Positions 11,301 to 23,463 of a DNA stretch of 64,000 nucleotides are shown piece after piece. Both the position numbers and the translations under genes were made by a program. Numbering within the stretch: position 1 is the first letter of the stretch; the number at the start of each line of letters is the position of its first letter. The DNA comes from Macrotrachela quadricornifera. Taxonomy: Eukaryota; Rotifera; Eurotatoria; Philodinida; Philodinidae. The notes below the pieces were generated by a model, which was not told where the DNA came from, did no database searches, and worked only from the letters and a program-made list of their open reading frames with translations. The stretch lies in NCBI GenBank assembly GCA_022393335.1, contig JAJEKB010021601.1, positions 985,215 to 1,049,214 on the forward strand, written 5' to 3'.

Positions 11301-13991
11301 TCGATAAGAGATCATATAACGTAAAATAACTTTTCAGTTATGTGGGCATGCTTTCTTCTATAGTTACTGTGTATCTTTCTGTGCCCAAGCCAATCTGAAA
11401 GGATTGTTAGCTAGATTTATATCAAAAGATTGTAATATTCTAGTTGAATACTATATGAAGATGAGGGAGGATAAAAAATTTGCATCTAGAGTCAAATTTC
11501 TGGTTCATAAGAAGTTATGAAGCAATCGATAATTAGCTTTACTTTTCTTCCTGAGAAGTTTGATCCAAGATAGTCGAAGATCAGTAAATGAAAACTGATT
11601 TAGTTTGGGAAATAATTAACAGTCAATAATATAAACTGTCTCCAGAAAAACTCTACCACAGAAATTGACTATGACGAATCGAAATCTGTAGTTAGTTTTT
11701 CAATATGGGAAGGTGTTAAATAATGATTAATTAGTAAATCATCGTTTCTAATAAAACTTGGCTGGTTGGTATCAAGCACGGAAAATACGAACGCGAATTT
11801 AGTAAAAATATTTGCGATCTATTTCGTAGGTTTCTATGAAGACCTGCTTGTTGTTTTAAGCTTGATTCATGAATATTCAAGGGACTTGAATCTATGTTTG
11901 ATATTGATTGTAATATAAAAAGTTTCTTTTGTTGAATACTATATGTTTGATCTTTGAGTAAGATCTATACAAAAATATGTAAAAAACGAAGCCACTTTTC
12001 GAAGTCCTGTTGTTGAGTCTCCATAGATATCAACCGTAAAATTATGTTCCAAAATAGCCGAATCTCTTCCCTACTCTACAATGTATTGCATTCGATTTAT
12101 AGCAATTCTTAAATAGTTCTCCCTTCTTATTTTCTTCTTAACGAGCGTATTAACAAATAACCTGTAGCTTTTTTAGAAGAGTTTAAACGAGATGCATGCA
12201 TGAACTTCAAAGCTGAAGTAATATCTGTCGATATAGTGACGTTAAATATGGAAGCGGCTAGTCGTGAGTGGCCGAGCGGAGGGAGGCCGACGAACGACTA
12301 GTCGTTGATTTAAAAGCTTTATTCTGAAGAATGAAATCTTTATTCCATAACCGAACACAAATCCAACCAAAAAAAGAATGTAAGCACACCACCGAAAACA
12401 TACACGAAAACAGAACAATATATATTTACCGCTTCCAACGCCTTCTCTCATGTATACATCACGTTCCAACACATCCTCTCCCACTCGAAATCAGAGGCGA
12501 AGAACAAAACATGTGAGAGGAGGGAAAGACATGTGAGAGGAGGAAAAGATATGTGAGAGGAGTGTGAATGAAACCAAACAAACATGAGAGAAAAGGATGT
12601 ATCATGGCCAATGGCCATGACATTTATGGTAATACAATGAGTTAGAGTTGAAGCACCCTGAGAAAATGGAGAATGATTCGATTCTTGAGACAAAATAATT
12701 CTTTATTAGACATTTGACATAGAAATGACCTATATTAAAGGACTTCTGAATCCAAAATATGATGCTATTTACCTGTTGTTATTCCAAAATCCTCTTCGCT
12801 CAATTTTCAACATCATGCATTTTTTCTGATATTGGGAGATTGTAATGAACCAATGCTGCCAGAAATCCTAATGAAAAGTTTGAACAAAATGTTTTATTCC
12901 TATTTTCTTGACTGAGAGTGGAAGTCACATGAAAAATATAACTCTGTTTGTGTGCTTGCTCAGGATACAAGGTCAAGGTAAAGTAATTTAACTGGAGTCA
13001 ACGGGAACCTTACGTTTTGTCTTAGTCTTTTGTTATGAACTCCGATTGAACTATAGTCCAGGTGACTCATGTCAGTACTCTATCGATGCACCATAAAAGC
13101 CAAAAAAATGTTATCTATGATAAGAAAATCGTGGGTAGTTGATATTTTTCGAATTTAAGATTGATAGTTCTAGTTTTAGAAATTACAAAATGTGGGGGAT
13201 TTGGTCAAACTAAGCTGGCTGTAGTGTCACAGTTGTCTACAATTTATCTATTAATGATTCTCGAAATAGATAGAATAGATTCAGTCGAGGGTTAAGCGAG
13301 TCACCACTGATGAGCGTTACTTGTAGATGAACTCAGTTTTTAATGCTGATTTCGAATATGTTATTATTTTATACTGAAATGGTACTTTTCTAATTGAGAA
13401 TTGTTAAAAACTAGTCAAAAAATGCAAAAATATCAATTTGCCTATGTAGACTATAGGATTACGTCGAAAAATTAAATATCAAATCGATCAGTTATCAAAA
13501 TGGAATGTATACGATTCTATGCGGTTTTTCACGCTCTTTCAGAATCTAAAGTCAAAAAAATGGAAGACAACTGTCTTAGCCCATTTTTAGCCCAAATACT
13601 GTAGGAAAATTCGATTTTTTTATCAGTTTTTCCTCAGTATATTCATTCTCTTTAATCTCATGAGGCTTTCAAAAAAATGCCTCATATACAGATCGATAGA
13701 GAAAAAAATTCTCTATTTTGTGAGATATTACGATAAAAGATAGCTAGTAATGTTGAGGAGAAATTGACAAAATACTGTCAACATGAAAAAAGTGATATTT
13801 TTACCTAAACCATCGTGACTCAACATCATTGTTATCTTTATAAATCCTCAAAGCTCTTTCAGATTGAGCTGAAATTTTGGATTTCTAGGTTTTTCAACAT
13901 AATCTTTCATTTGATGCCAAAATATCGTACTTTTAAAATTTTTCAACTGCCGATGATAAAAAAAAATGGTGGTATTTTCATGGACCCTCTC
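11301..13991. other. Gene-free repeat debris
   Basis: No credible gene is seen. The stretch includes a short tandem array at 12508-12566 (three copies of a purine-rich 20-mer, ACATGTGAGAGGAGGAAAAG). It also has a GC-rich hairpin-like patch at 12254-12305, where TAGTCGT is mirrored by ACGACTA, and a partial family-A motif at 13270-13320. Short open frames here overlap on both strands and look like chance. Confidence 0.45.
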
Positions 13992-14492
13992 TTAACAAGT
14001 ACCGGTCGTCTAAAGACTCGCTCAGCTTTTTCTCGTAGAAAAGTGTTTGTAAAACACCATCAAGCTATTTATTTATATATTTAAAAAAAGTCGAAGTCAG
14101 ATATAACTTCGTCGACCGCAACTAGTTTCGATCAAACTTCATAAAACCAAATGTTTTTGTTAAAAACTGGTCGTTTGTTTAAAGAATTGATCCAAAAAAA
14201 TATTTTCAAAAATTGACTTCAGATTTGCATTCTTCGACCCTGATTAGCCTTCGGTCAACCCTTATAAAATTTTTTTTTCGCCAAAAAAGTGATTGTTTGT
14301 GTAAAAAAATGGATAAAAAAACAATTTTGAAAAACTAACATCAGATTCGAGTCCTCGACCTCGATTACTCTTTGGTTAATTTTTATAGAAAATATTAATG
14401 AAATGTTTTTTGACCTTGTGCGGACATACAGCCAATCAACCAAATAATTTATGTTTCTAAGACTCTTCTCTATGAGAAAGAGAATAACAAAC
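13992..14492 (-). repeat. Dispersed repeat family A, long copy
   Basis: This roughly 500-bp stretch is clearly homologous over its full length to 58,588-59,096. Both begin with a CGTCTAAAGACTCGCTCAGC block and both end with GACCTTGTGCGGACATACA followed by an ATTTATGTTT...AAGACTCTTCT block. Internal blocks (CCTCGACC, then GATTAC) are the complement of the GGGGTCGAGGAATCG block in the copies at 10,705 and 56,545, so this copy is in the opposite orientation. No open frame is conserved. Confidence 0.65.
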
Positions 14493-14907
14493 AATAATAA
14501 TGATTAATAACTATTTTTGTTGAAAGTAGTACAACAAACTATAAATTAACTAGAATTATGGTCGTGTGAGCTTGATTCGGTGAATTATACAGGATTGTTC
14601 TAAAGTATAATCTGAATAACACATCAAGATAATAAATTAATATATATTTATTAATGGCTGTAAACTAAGACTTCAGAACTTTAAATCAGAAAAAAAAAAC
14701 TAGAATTAGTAGACATAATGCATTAATAAATTCAATTGAGAACGGATAAGAGTCTGTCCAAGATTTCAAACAAATAGGAGAGCATATTCTTCTCTATACA
14801 CTTCAATACAGGTATGTCTAAATGAACAAGAGGAAGAAAAAAAATGAAAGAGACAGAGAAGTGTCGAGAGAAATATAAAGAGAAAGAACATAAAGAAATA
14901 AGCTTTC

Positions 14908-15082
14908 AGCGCAATCCCTGCGGGATTAAAATGTGAAACACGATAAAACTGTTTTCACTGTTGGCCACGGTCTGTGACGATAATTAGGGCTGTCGGTCAC
15001 GGTCTGTGAGGGGGGCAGGAGGGGTGGGTCCAAATTTCTACCCCTAAACACTTCAACACTCTCTTTCAGATCGTGTTTCACA
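14908..15082. mobile_element. MITE family B, short copy
   Basis: The ends are inverted: TGTGAAACACGAT (14932-14944) and ATCGTGTTTCACA (15070-15082), a perfect 13-bp match. Copies at 43,234 and, more diverged, at 22,439 share the ends and a G-rich internal block followed by CAAATTTCTACCCCTA. The flank AGCGCAATCCCTGCGGGATT (14909 onward) is also present beside the 43,234 copy, so the true left end may lie there. The target duplication is unclear. Confidence 0.6.
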
Positions 15083-15909
15083 AAAGATAGCAGAGAGAGC
15101 ACATAAAGAAGAGTACATTAACTGATATATATGCTCCTTTATACATACACAGTATAAGCTATTAAATTCATTTATCTATCTCGTATTGATTAGATCTTTT
15201 ACCGTTACGGAAGTGACAATGAAACATTTGACTGATTTAATTATTTTAAGACATTTCGATTACAAAACTTTATTACTGAAACCAAGCAAATCGCAACTCG
15301 CTGAGATAGAAAGACTAAATAAACTATATATAGAAACACAATTGCGTTTTGCTCAATGGTTCTAACCTTCTTTTTCTCTCTTACGAAATTTGCATGTAAT
15401 TGTTAGTACTTATTATATTACAAGTTTTTAATAAAAAAAATGTTCTATCCCAAATAATTTTACAAAAAAGATTGACTGGTTTTTTTCCAATATTACGAGT
15501 TAAGCAAAGAGATTTGAATTGCTTATTTGTATAAAGTGTCTAGATCAATTCCTCCCGCATTGGTACTTACGAAAAAAATACTTCTGCCCTCCACAGTCGA
15601 GGGCTAAGTGAGTCGAAACGACGAACGTTATTTGTAGTAAATTGATCGGAAAAGATAGTTATGAAATTATGTATTTGATAGCTTTTTTGATAGGGCTTTA
15701 ATCGTATATATGAATCAAGAATTGATTGTTTGATTCAGCGAGGAAAGGAGCTGATATACTGATAGGCACTGGTGATATAAGTCCTCTGTTTACAAACGAC
15801 TTTTATCTTTCCGTAAATATTTTATCGTAAAAATTGAAGGTACCAAAATTCTGGTCTTGCTCATTGGATAGCTCTTTTTGAAAGCTACAAAACTATATAT
15901 TTCCTAAGG
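15083..15909. other. Gene-free AT-rich DNA
   Basis: No gene seen. A fragment at 15595-15640 (CAGTCGAGGGCTAAGTGAGTC and downstream) resembles 13,274-13,315 and the reverse complement of the family-A start, so it is probably decayed repeat. Confidence 0.4.
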
Positions 15910-16385
15910 TCTAAAAAGTATGACCACTATGAAAATTCCTAGTGAAATTGTGCTCGAGTCATGGTTTTTTCATGATTTTGCCTATGTTTGACCAGTAACG
16001 GATCTTTTTCTAACAATAAAATCTTAGTCTAAGACAAAACTAATATTAGATTCGAACTCAGTATTGGAAATTAAATCGATTCACGTGCATTTCAAATATC
16101 TCCGAACACTTTCTCGTTTCTCGAAAAAATTACCCCTAATTCACTTCAGGATGTCCTAAAAAAATGAAGAAAAATGAAAATGTTCAAAGATACTTGAAAT
16201 ATACATGAATCGACTTAATTTCCAATATTGAGTTCGAATCTGATATTAGTTTTGACTTAGAATAAGATTTTATTAATAGAAAAAGATCCGTTACTGGTCA
16301 AACATAGGCAAAAACATGAAAATACCATAACTCCAGTACAATTTCACCAGGAATTTTCATGATGGTCGAGGTATGTTCAGATTTT
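15910..16385. repeat. Long-arm inverted repeat (foldback)
   Basis: Arms of about 205 bp lie at 15910-16115 and 16175-16385. GCCTATGTTTGACCAGTAAC near 15980 is matched by GTTACTGGTCAAACATAGGC near 16291. The arms have diverged at many positions, so the element is old. No coding potential. Confidence 0.7.
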
Positions 16386-17061
16386 CGAAAAGGAAATTTG
16401 CGAATATACCAAAATTCCCATTCTACTAATAAAAAGCGTAACTCTGCATGAAAAAAAATTTCCAGAAAATTTCTATACTTACTATTCAACGAAAGAAATT
16501 ACACAGAATACTCTGAAATTTCCGCGCCACTTTCACAAACCATTAGTATATCACAAGAGAAATTATCACGAAATTCTAGAAATTACTAGCAAATTTCCAT
16601 AATTTCTATATTTATACCGTATAGATTTAATGTAATAAGTAAACATTTAAGGATCCCTACTCCCAAAAAAAGAAGAACTTTTAGCAATTTTGGAAATTTT
16701 CGAAGAATTTCTTTTCATTGTTAACCGTTAATGCTGAATTTCTTTGCTGTATTTACGATAGTTTTCAGTATTTACTCAAATTTGCATTTTATATAGATAA
16801 AATTTCAGAAATTTGAACTTTTGGTAGGGAAATTTCCTTTTTTGGAAATCTGCTCACTGCTGTAATCAAAAACGTGAAAGTCATCCTCAGATTTCGTCAG
16901 CGAAAATGAAATCATGATGCATTAGTTAGACTCTGGATAGTTTTGTTGCATGTTAAAATAGCAAGTCAATACAAGAAAATGATATTCTATTAAAGTTCAT
17001 GTTTACTTCTAACGCACTATTGACAATCAGTTCATATGCCAATAGATTGAAAGCTAAATTA
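16386..17061. other. Intergenic, 3' of the FG-GAP gene
   Basis: AT-rich with many diverged AATTTCC / GGAAATT words and no supported gene or RNA. Confidence 0.4.
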
Positions 17062-20000
17062 TTAGTTCTTGCAGCTGTTCATAAAAACATATACATCATT
17101 AGAGTTTGCGTTCGTCACAATCAGATCTAGTTTCTTATCATTGTTGAGATCGCCCGCTACAACTGAGTAGGGTCCGGTCCCAGTCCTACACGAGATCCGA
17201 CTCTGAAAAATTCCATTTCCATTTCCAAGGAACACACTGACGGTGTTGTCCTTATAGTTGGCTACTGCCAGATCCAGTATGGTATCATTATTGAAATCAC
17301 CTGATACCACAGAGTAGGGTCCAATTCCGGTCTCAAGCAAGATTTGGGTCTGAAAGATTCCATTCCCATTACCAAAGAGCACACTGAGGGTGTTGTCGTC
17401 ATAGTTGACTACTGCCAGATCCAGTTTGGTATCATTATTGAAATCACTTGATACTAAAAAGCGTGGGGCGCGCCCAACCATATAGTTTATCGAACTTTGA
17501 AAGATTCCATTCCCATTGCCCAGCAGCACACTGATAGTGTTCATACGGTAGTTCGTCACTGCCAGATCTAGGTTATTATCGTTATTGAAATCAGCAGATA
17601 TCACGCAAGATGGCGATCGATCAACCGTATAGTTCAGTGAAGCTTGAAAAGATCCATTTCCATTGCCAAATAGTAAACTGACGGTGTTCTTGCCGTAGTT
17701 AGCCACTGCCAGATCTAGTTTCCCATCATTATTGAAATCACCTGATACCACAGAGCGTGGATTTTGTCCAACCTTATAGCCCACTGGGCTCTGAAAACTT
17801 CCATTTCCGTTGCCAAGGAGCACACTCACGGTATTGACATCAAAGTTGGTTATTGCCAGATCCAGCTTAGTGTCACTATTGAAATCGCCTGATACTACAG
17901 AACGTGGGGAATAACCAGCTATATATTGCATCGAAGTTTGAAACATTCTATTCCCATTGCTAAACAGCACACTGATGGTGTTCTCATTATAGTTGGTCAC
18001 TGCCAAATCCAGTTTATTATCGTTATTGAAATCACCTGATATTACACAGGATGGCGAATAACCAACTGAATAACTCATTGGAGTCTGAAAGATTCCATCT
18101 CCATTGCCAAAGAGTATACTGACGATATTCTCACCATAGATGGCCACTGCTAGATCTAGTTTGGTATCGTTGTCGAAATTACCTGATACAATAGAGTATG
18201 GCGATTGACCGACCGGATAGCTCATAGGACTCTGAAAGGTTCTGTTCCCATTGCCAAGGAGTATACTGACGGTGTTCTCGCCATAGTTGGCTACTGCCAG
18301 ATCTAGGATGGTATCATTATTGAAATCACCTGATACCACAGAGCGTGGAGAGCGACCGACCATATAATCCATTAAGGTCTGAAAGGTTCCATTCCCGTTG
18401 CCTTGCAGTATACTTACAGTGTTCTTGCCATAGTTGGCCACTGCCAGATCTAGTATGGTATCATTATTGAAATCACCTGATACCACAAAGCATGGCTTGA
18501 GGCCAACCGCATAGCTCAGAGGAGCGTGGAAAATTCCATTACCATTCCCAAGGAGTACACAGACGGTATTGTCCTCATAGTTGGTCACTGCCAGATCCAG
18601 TATGGTATCATCATTGAAATCACCTAATACCATAGAGGTTGGGTTCATACCAACCGAATAGCTTGTTTGAGTAGAAAAGGTCCCATCCCCATTTCCAAGC
18701 AGCACACTGACGGTATGATCACGATAATTGACTACTGCCAGATCTAGTCTACTATCATTATTGAAATCACCTATCATTATAGAGTATGGAGTTTGGCCAA
18801 CCTCATAGCTCACTGGACCCTGGAAAATTCCATTTTCATTGCCAAGAAACACACTGATGGTGTTGTCATGATAGTTGGCTACTGCCAGATCCAAGTTTTT
18901 ATCATTATTGAAATCACCTGTTGCTACAGAATATGGCGCTTGACCAACTGTATAGATCCATGGGGTCTCAAAGGTCCCATTTCCATTGCCATGCAACACA
19001 CTGATAGTGTTTTCGTCATAGTTGATAACTGCCACATCTATTTCTGTGTCGTTACTAAAATTGCCCAGTGTCGCAGAAACTGGCCGCCGTCCTGTTTTAT
19101 ATAAGTTTGCTAATTCAAAAGGTTTTCGGCATACAGTCGCTAAAAACAGACAATACTTGAAAGTACATTGCCTTAAAAAACTACAGCTAAATTATTAACT
19201 GCTACGTTCATTTTCTGGAATTATTCAATACATTTTTTGTGTTTGTTCATAGCAGACTCTCTCAGTAAGACATATGACTTCTTATTCTGATTACGGCGTT
19301 TAAAGGATCTTGTCAGATAAGGTGATCTATTCAAAGATGAGAAACCAAATATACTATATTGTAGAGCGTTTTCAGGCGCATCGAACGGTATAGAAGAGAT
19401 TCTGTTTTGATTAGATTTTGAAGGAAATAGAGTTAATTTATGGATAGATGAGTGCACATTCACACCTATCCATACTCGCACCCACATCCACAAGATGCCT
19501 GGAGATGTTACGTATATGAGGTTGTAGCCCATCAAAAATTCTATAAAATGGTATGTGGAAAAGAATATTTTACAAATACTTTTGATTAATACCAAGGACC
19601 ATAATATTCATTAATCTAGCATATTTGGGTATAGATGGGAGTATGGATATGTGTGAATGTGCACTCATCTACCAGTAAATTGACTCTATTTCCTTCAAAG
19701 TATAATCAAAACAGAATCTCTTCTAAATCATTCGATGCGTCTAAAAAAGCTCTACAATATAATATGTTTGGTTCTCATTTTTAAATAAGTCACCTTATCT
19801 GACAAGATCCTTTAAACGCCGTTATCAGAACTTTTGATCAACCCTAAGTATTTTTGATGAGTCCTTCGATTTCTACATAATTTTATGGATCCTTTTTTAA
19901 TAATTGAGTGATGTGGTGGCCGGACTGAATGTCGCAAGACAAAATGCCGTGGGCAAAACGTTGCGGCAAAATGTCACGGACAAATGGTTGCAAAAAAAAT

Positions 20001-21244
20001 GTTGCATGGACAGAACGTCGTAGGACATAACGTTGTAATTATAAGATAGTGTTATTTTCAGGCAATGTTCTCGTGAAATATACTATAAATGAACGCAAGA
20101 GAATATAGCTTACTCAAGCATAAAAATTAACTCAAATGAGTCAAAGCTAATCAGGCTATTGGTTAATATCTACAAGATAGAACAATCTACCGCAAAGAGA
20201 AAGTTCATTCTTTTAATTAAGGATAATCCGCTTACTTAATTGAAATCCAAACTGATTAATCTGTCTAATTGACTCATTGATATAAATATATAGAGGAGCA
20301 ATCGTTTCAGTTGCCTTCATTCCACTAAAGTACAAGGAATGTGGAATATTAGAACACTCAAGTCTCAAAAAGGAAAACTCATGGTAGTTCATTGAGGTTT
20401 TATTTTTACATTAGAACGGAGAACAATAGTAAAATGTATGTTGTAGGAGCTGGAAGAAAAAAAACAAAATTTAATAGTAAATTATGGAATGTATATGAAT
20501 GCGTCATTAATAATCCCTCGCGATCGAATAATGCTGGGAAGCATGGCTAGAAATGAAATTCTCGTGAAGATACACATGGGGCTATGGTATTAATGTAAAG
20601 AAGAGATTATATCTACATATGTATTTTACATTGTTAGTCATGAGAAGTTCTAAGTTTTCAACGAAAGATCCATGCACCATTTTGTCTATGCAACATTTTG
20701 TCCTTGCAACTATTTGTCCATGCGACGTTTTTCTTTGCAACCTTTTGTCCATGCAACATTCTGTCGATGTAACATTTTGTCCACATCAATTTGTCCGCGA
20801 CCTTCTGTCTTGCGATATTGTGTCCTGCAACATTTTGTTCATGCGACATTTTGTCTTGCGACATTCAGTCCTAGCGCCGCGTGATGTGTTTTATCGATGT
20901 TTCTTTCTCATTGTCAACCCGGAGTTATGATTCATAAGTGTTACTCCGAATGGATATATGCTTGAAGAAGGTCTAGGGAAACAGGAAGGAAGATACCAAG
21001 GTAAAATACTCCTTATGATCGAATAGTTTCAATAGCTGCGAGTGTATATGCAATAGATTGAGTCATTTACTTTTGAACTGAAAAGAATATCGAAATTCAT
21101 ACCTTGATTGTTATTAGATCTTGTTCCAAAGACAGAGCTAAGAATGATTGCTCCAATGAAAAGAATGGTCAATAAAGACATCGGAAGGATGAACCTCTTC
21201 TTGCGATACCACTGACGCCTTGTGAATATAATGAAAATTGCCAT
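17062..21244 (-). CDS. Membrane-anchored FG-GAP/VCBS repeat protein
   Basis: I propose two exons: exon 1 at 21103-21244 (from ATG at 21244) and exon 2 at 17062-19139, with a 1963-bp GT-AG intron. Exon 1 ends in phase 1 and exon 2 supplies the missing two bases. The joined frame is 2220 nt and encodes 739 aa. Residues 9-17 are basic (RRQWYRKKR), and residues 18-40 form one hydrophobic helix, giving a type II signal anchor with the rest outside the cell. Exon 2 has 14 repeats of about 47 aa with the calcium-loop pattern DFNNDxxLDLAVxNY, then a short tail ending NSCKN. These repeats form beta-propeller blades as in integrin alpha chains, and 14 would suit two seven-blade propellers. A likely role is surface binding or adhesion. 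The intron holds two transposable elements. Without exon 1, exon 2 lacks an ATG. It lies just 36 bp downstream of the ADP-ribosyltransferase stop codon. Confidence 0.75.
19284..19830. repeat. Foldback element in the FG-GAP intron
   Basis: Inverted arms of about 210 bp lie at 19284-19500 and 19624-19830. GGCGTTTAAAGGATCTTGTC near 19294 is mirrored by GACAAGATCCTTTAAACGCC at 19801. The 124-codon open frame across the left arm has no support as a gene. Confidence 0.7.
19916..20880. mobile_element. 965-bp DNA element with minisatellite-like inverted ends
   Basis: The element is flanked by a perfect 8-bp duplication GTGATGTG (19908-19915 and 20881-20888). The ends are inverted: GGACTGAATGTCGCAAGACA at 19922 is the exact complement of the sequence at 20853-20872. 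Both termini are built from degenerate 14-17 bp units of the type TTGCATGGACAAAATG: about seven units on the left (19921-20040) and about thirteen on the right (20670-20872), in opposite orientation. The middle is non-coding. An 8-bp duplication fits hAT or a related class, but the ends do not match the CAGxG pattern. It sits inside the FG-GAP intron. Confidence 0.7.
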
Positions 21245-21280
21245 AAAAAAATACAAGACTAGGAAAAAATGAGATTAGAC

Positions 21281-22339
21281 TTACTTGATTTTTGGATAAA
21301 GGTGTGCACCTATATGTAGAAATAGTATTAATCTAATATAAATGATTGAATATGTTTAAACTACCTTCGAATGGTAATTCCAACAGCACTTCATCTGGTA
21401 TAATCTGTTTCAAATGAATAATATAAAAATCTGATGCTGGACTCAATTGTGATTGAACTCTCATGTGAGTACCAGGAAGAAGAATAATTTCATTTTCATC
21501 AACAAAATGTGAATGGTTGCGTATTGTTCGGGCATTGATGGCTTCAACAGAGAATAATGTTCGATTACCACTTGTACCTAAATACATGTGGTCCCGAAGC
21601 ACAGGCAATGAAGTTGTGCATGATGAAAATGCCCACCAAGTCACTAGGCTATCTTGTGGATGTTGTTCACTCAAATTTTTAGTAACTCCTCGCCAAACGG
21701 TAGATTGTGGAACACATGGTAATTTAACAAGAGCAGTTAACAACAACTTCATATATTTGAAATAGGGTCGAAGATGCTCTCGATCATCGTTCTTGAGAGT
21801 ATGATTGAGCATCAAATAAAGACTTCGATATGGTTTGTTCCATTCCATTGTATAGAGACGAATTGCAGCACTTTCATCAATTGTGAGTCCATCAGGTGGT
21901 TGTTCTGGAGTATCGTTAAGTGCCATATTAACATAGAACAATAAATTGTAAACAATGCATGTTAAGGGAGCACACGCTTTGACAAGCGGCAACAAAGGTT
22001 CATCAGTATATCCCATGATGGGACCAAGATCTGCTTGAATATTATTGATGATATTTGTGGATGTAAAACTCGATTGTTCATTGATATCATCTACAACTCG
22101 ACGATTTTTTGTCATAGAATCGTCCTGTGCATTAGTCAAAGTTTCCATTGCTATTACCATTTGTCGCTGATTAAATATTTCTTCTGGATTTACGTTCAGA
22201 TGTCTTCTGTCAAATATGTGCGGTGAGTCACTTATGAGAAAGAATAATGATAAATGTTAACGAATTATGAAAGATGATTATTACCTCTCACTATCAGTAT
22301 TATTACTTGAATATTTAATATTGAAATAACAGATTCGAA
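21281..22339 (-). CDS. NAD:arginine ADP-ribosyltransferase (ART), 5' end not found
   Basis: Exons are 22285-22339 (probably internal), 21365-22230 and 21281-21309, with 54- and 55-bp GT-AG introns. The last exon ends GAHLYPKIK then TAA. The R-S-ExE active-site signature of arginine-specific ARTs is complete. Numbered from the internal Met at 22160, it is R157 in VWRG, S179/180 in WWAFSSCTTS, and E222/E224 in DENEIILLPG. The enzyme class moves ADP-ribose from NAD to arginine side chains. I see no signal peptide in the part found. The first exon and start codon were not identified: the visible 5' exon begins after a good acceptor (TTTATTTCAG), and a family-B MITE lies about 100 bp further upstream and may have disrupted the 5' end. 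It lies in tandem with the FG-GAP gene. Confidence 0.85.
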
Positions 22340-22438
22340 CTGAAATAAAAAGAGAGATGATTACAGTCTTCTAATCTGCAATGAAGCTTCCACGATAATC
22401 CTATAAAAACTGCGTCGGCCAATTCCTATGGAACTAAC

Positions 22439-22866
22439 ATGTAAAACACCATATACATATTATTGCTATTTCCCTAAAAACTTGTCTTTTTATGTATATT
22501 GGGACATACTTCGGCATTATTCCTTACTTTAGAGTATAGAATTTCAACAAGGAAATACTTCAGAGATATTTTATCAAAACTTGAGTTGTACATGATCACT
22601 GGTAGTACTTTGAAGTTGTCTGTCATAATACGTGCGGGTCTCTAGACCGTTTTTTTTATTCGCTGAAATGGTCCAGAGAACCTATCTCTCATAGTCTGTA
22701 ATGGGTAATTAATTAATTAATTAGACACTAATTAATTAAAATGTCGATCACGGTCTGTGACGATCTTTTATAGTGTGCCAGTCACGGTTTGTGGGGGAGG
22801 GAGTGAGGTAAGCCCAAATTTCCACCACTATACACTACAGCACTCTCTTTCAGATCATGTTTCACA
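22439..22866. mobile_element. MITE family B, long diverged copy
   Basis: The left end ATGTAAAACACCATATAC and the right end CAGATCATGTTTCACAAAA are diverged inverted copies of the family-B termini. Internal sequence (CTAAAAACTTGTCTTTTTAT, then CCTTACTTTAGAG) matches the copy at 43,234-43,523. A stretch of ATTAATTAATTA near 22,700 is a simple-repeat expansion absent from that copy. Confidence 0.55.
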
Positions 22867-23455
22867 AAATAAGAATAATTTGATAAGAAGGATGAAAGTT
22901 GTCTCATATATTCCAAGAATTGCTCACAAAAGAATCAAAATCAACTGTAAAAAATCGCGTTTCGGAATTTATGGAACCATTGGAAAGATTTTTACTTTCA
23001 TTCAAGTCTGATCAAAATTCTTTTTAAATTATTTCTTTCGTCGAATGGTTAGTTTTCAATTTCTGAAACTAAAAATTTCAAAGTTTTTCATAACCAAAAA
23101 ACAAACAAACATTACATATATTTTCTGAATATGTAGCTTGCAAATTAACAAATGATTAGTTTTGTGAATCGGGATACTACTTCGTTACGTTAAATTGCTC
23201 AATAATATAGAATATTGTTCAAAATAGGCTCATCACTAAAGATGTGTTAAACCGAGCTTTTTAAATTCTGTTTTGATCCCGGTAATTTCTTTTCCGTTGG
23301 TCTCCGGATCTCAGTTTTTATAATTTTACTTTTTTTAAATATCTGCTCAGTGATCTTAATTGTGATTGAAAGTAAAAATGTCTAAGGCAAAAAGCGAAGC
23401 AATGAAGTGGTGATGAAAAACTAAGAGTGAAGTTGAGAGTAAAGAAGATTTTTAA
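22867..23455. other. Gene-free AT-rich DNA
   Basis: No gene or repeat with support; short open frames only. Confidence 0.4.
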
Positions 23456-23463
23456 ATCCATAC

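Noticed and set aside
12254..12305. Possible Ser/Leu-type tRNA (GAGTGGCCGAGCGG resembles a D arm)
   Set aside because: No B box or cloverleaf follows, and the outer TAGTCGT/ACGACTA pairing is a simple hairpin seen in part at 43,860.
13295..13325. Second hammerhead candidate (CACTGATGAG)
   Set aside because: It has the CUGAUGA word but no stem II followed by GAAA, and no matching stem I.
17062..19035. Regular 141-bp DNA repeats that could suggest a satellite or CRISPR-like array
   Set aside because: The repeats keep one reading frame with FG-GAP motifs, and the variation is mostly silent or conservative. They are protein repeats.
18793..19104. Open frame on the plus strand across the FG-GAP gene
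   Set aside because: It is a shadow of the repeat gene on the other strand.
20619..20930. Three overlapping open frames on both strands rich in Cys/His or Lys/Gln
   Set aside because: They are translations of the minisatellite-like right end of the 965-bp element.
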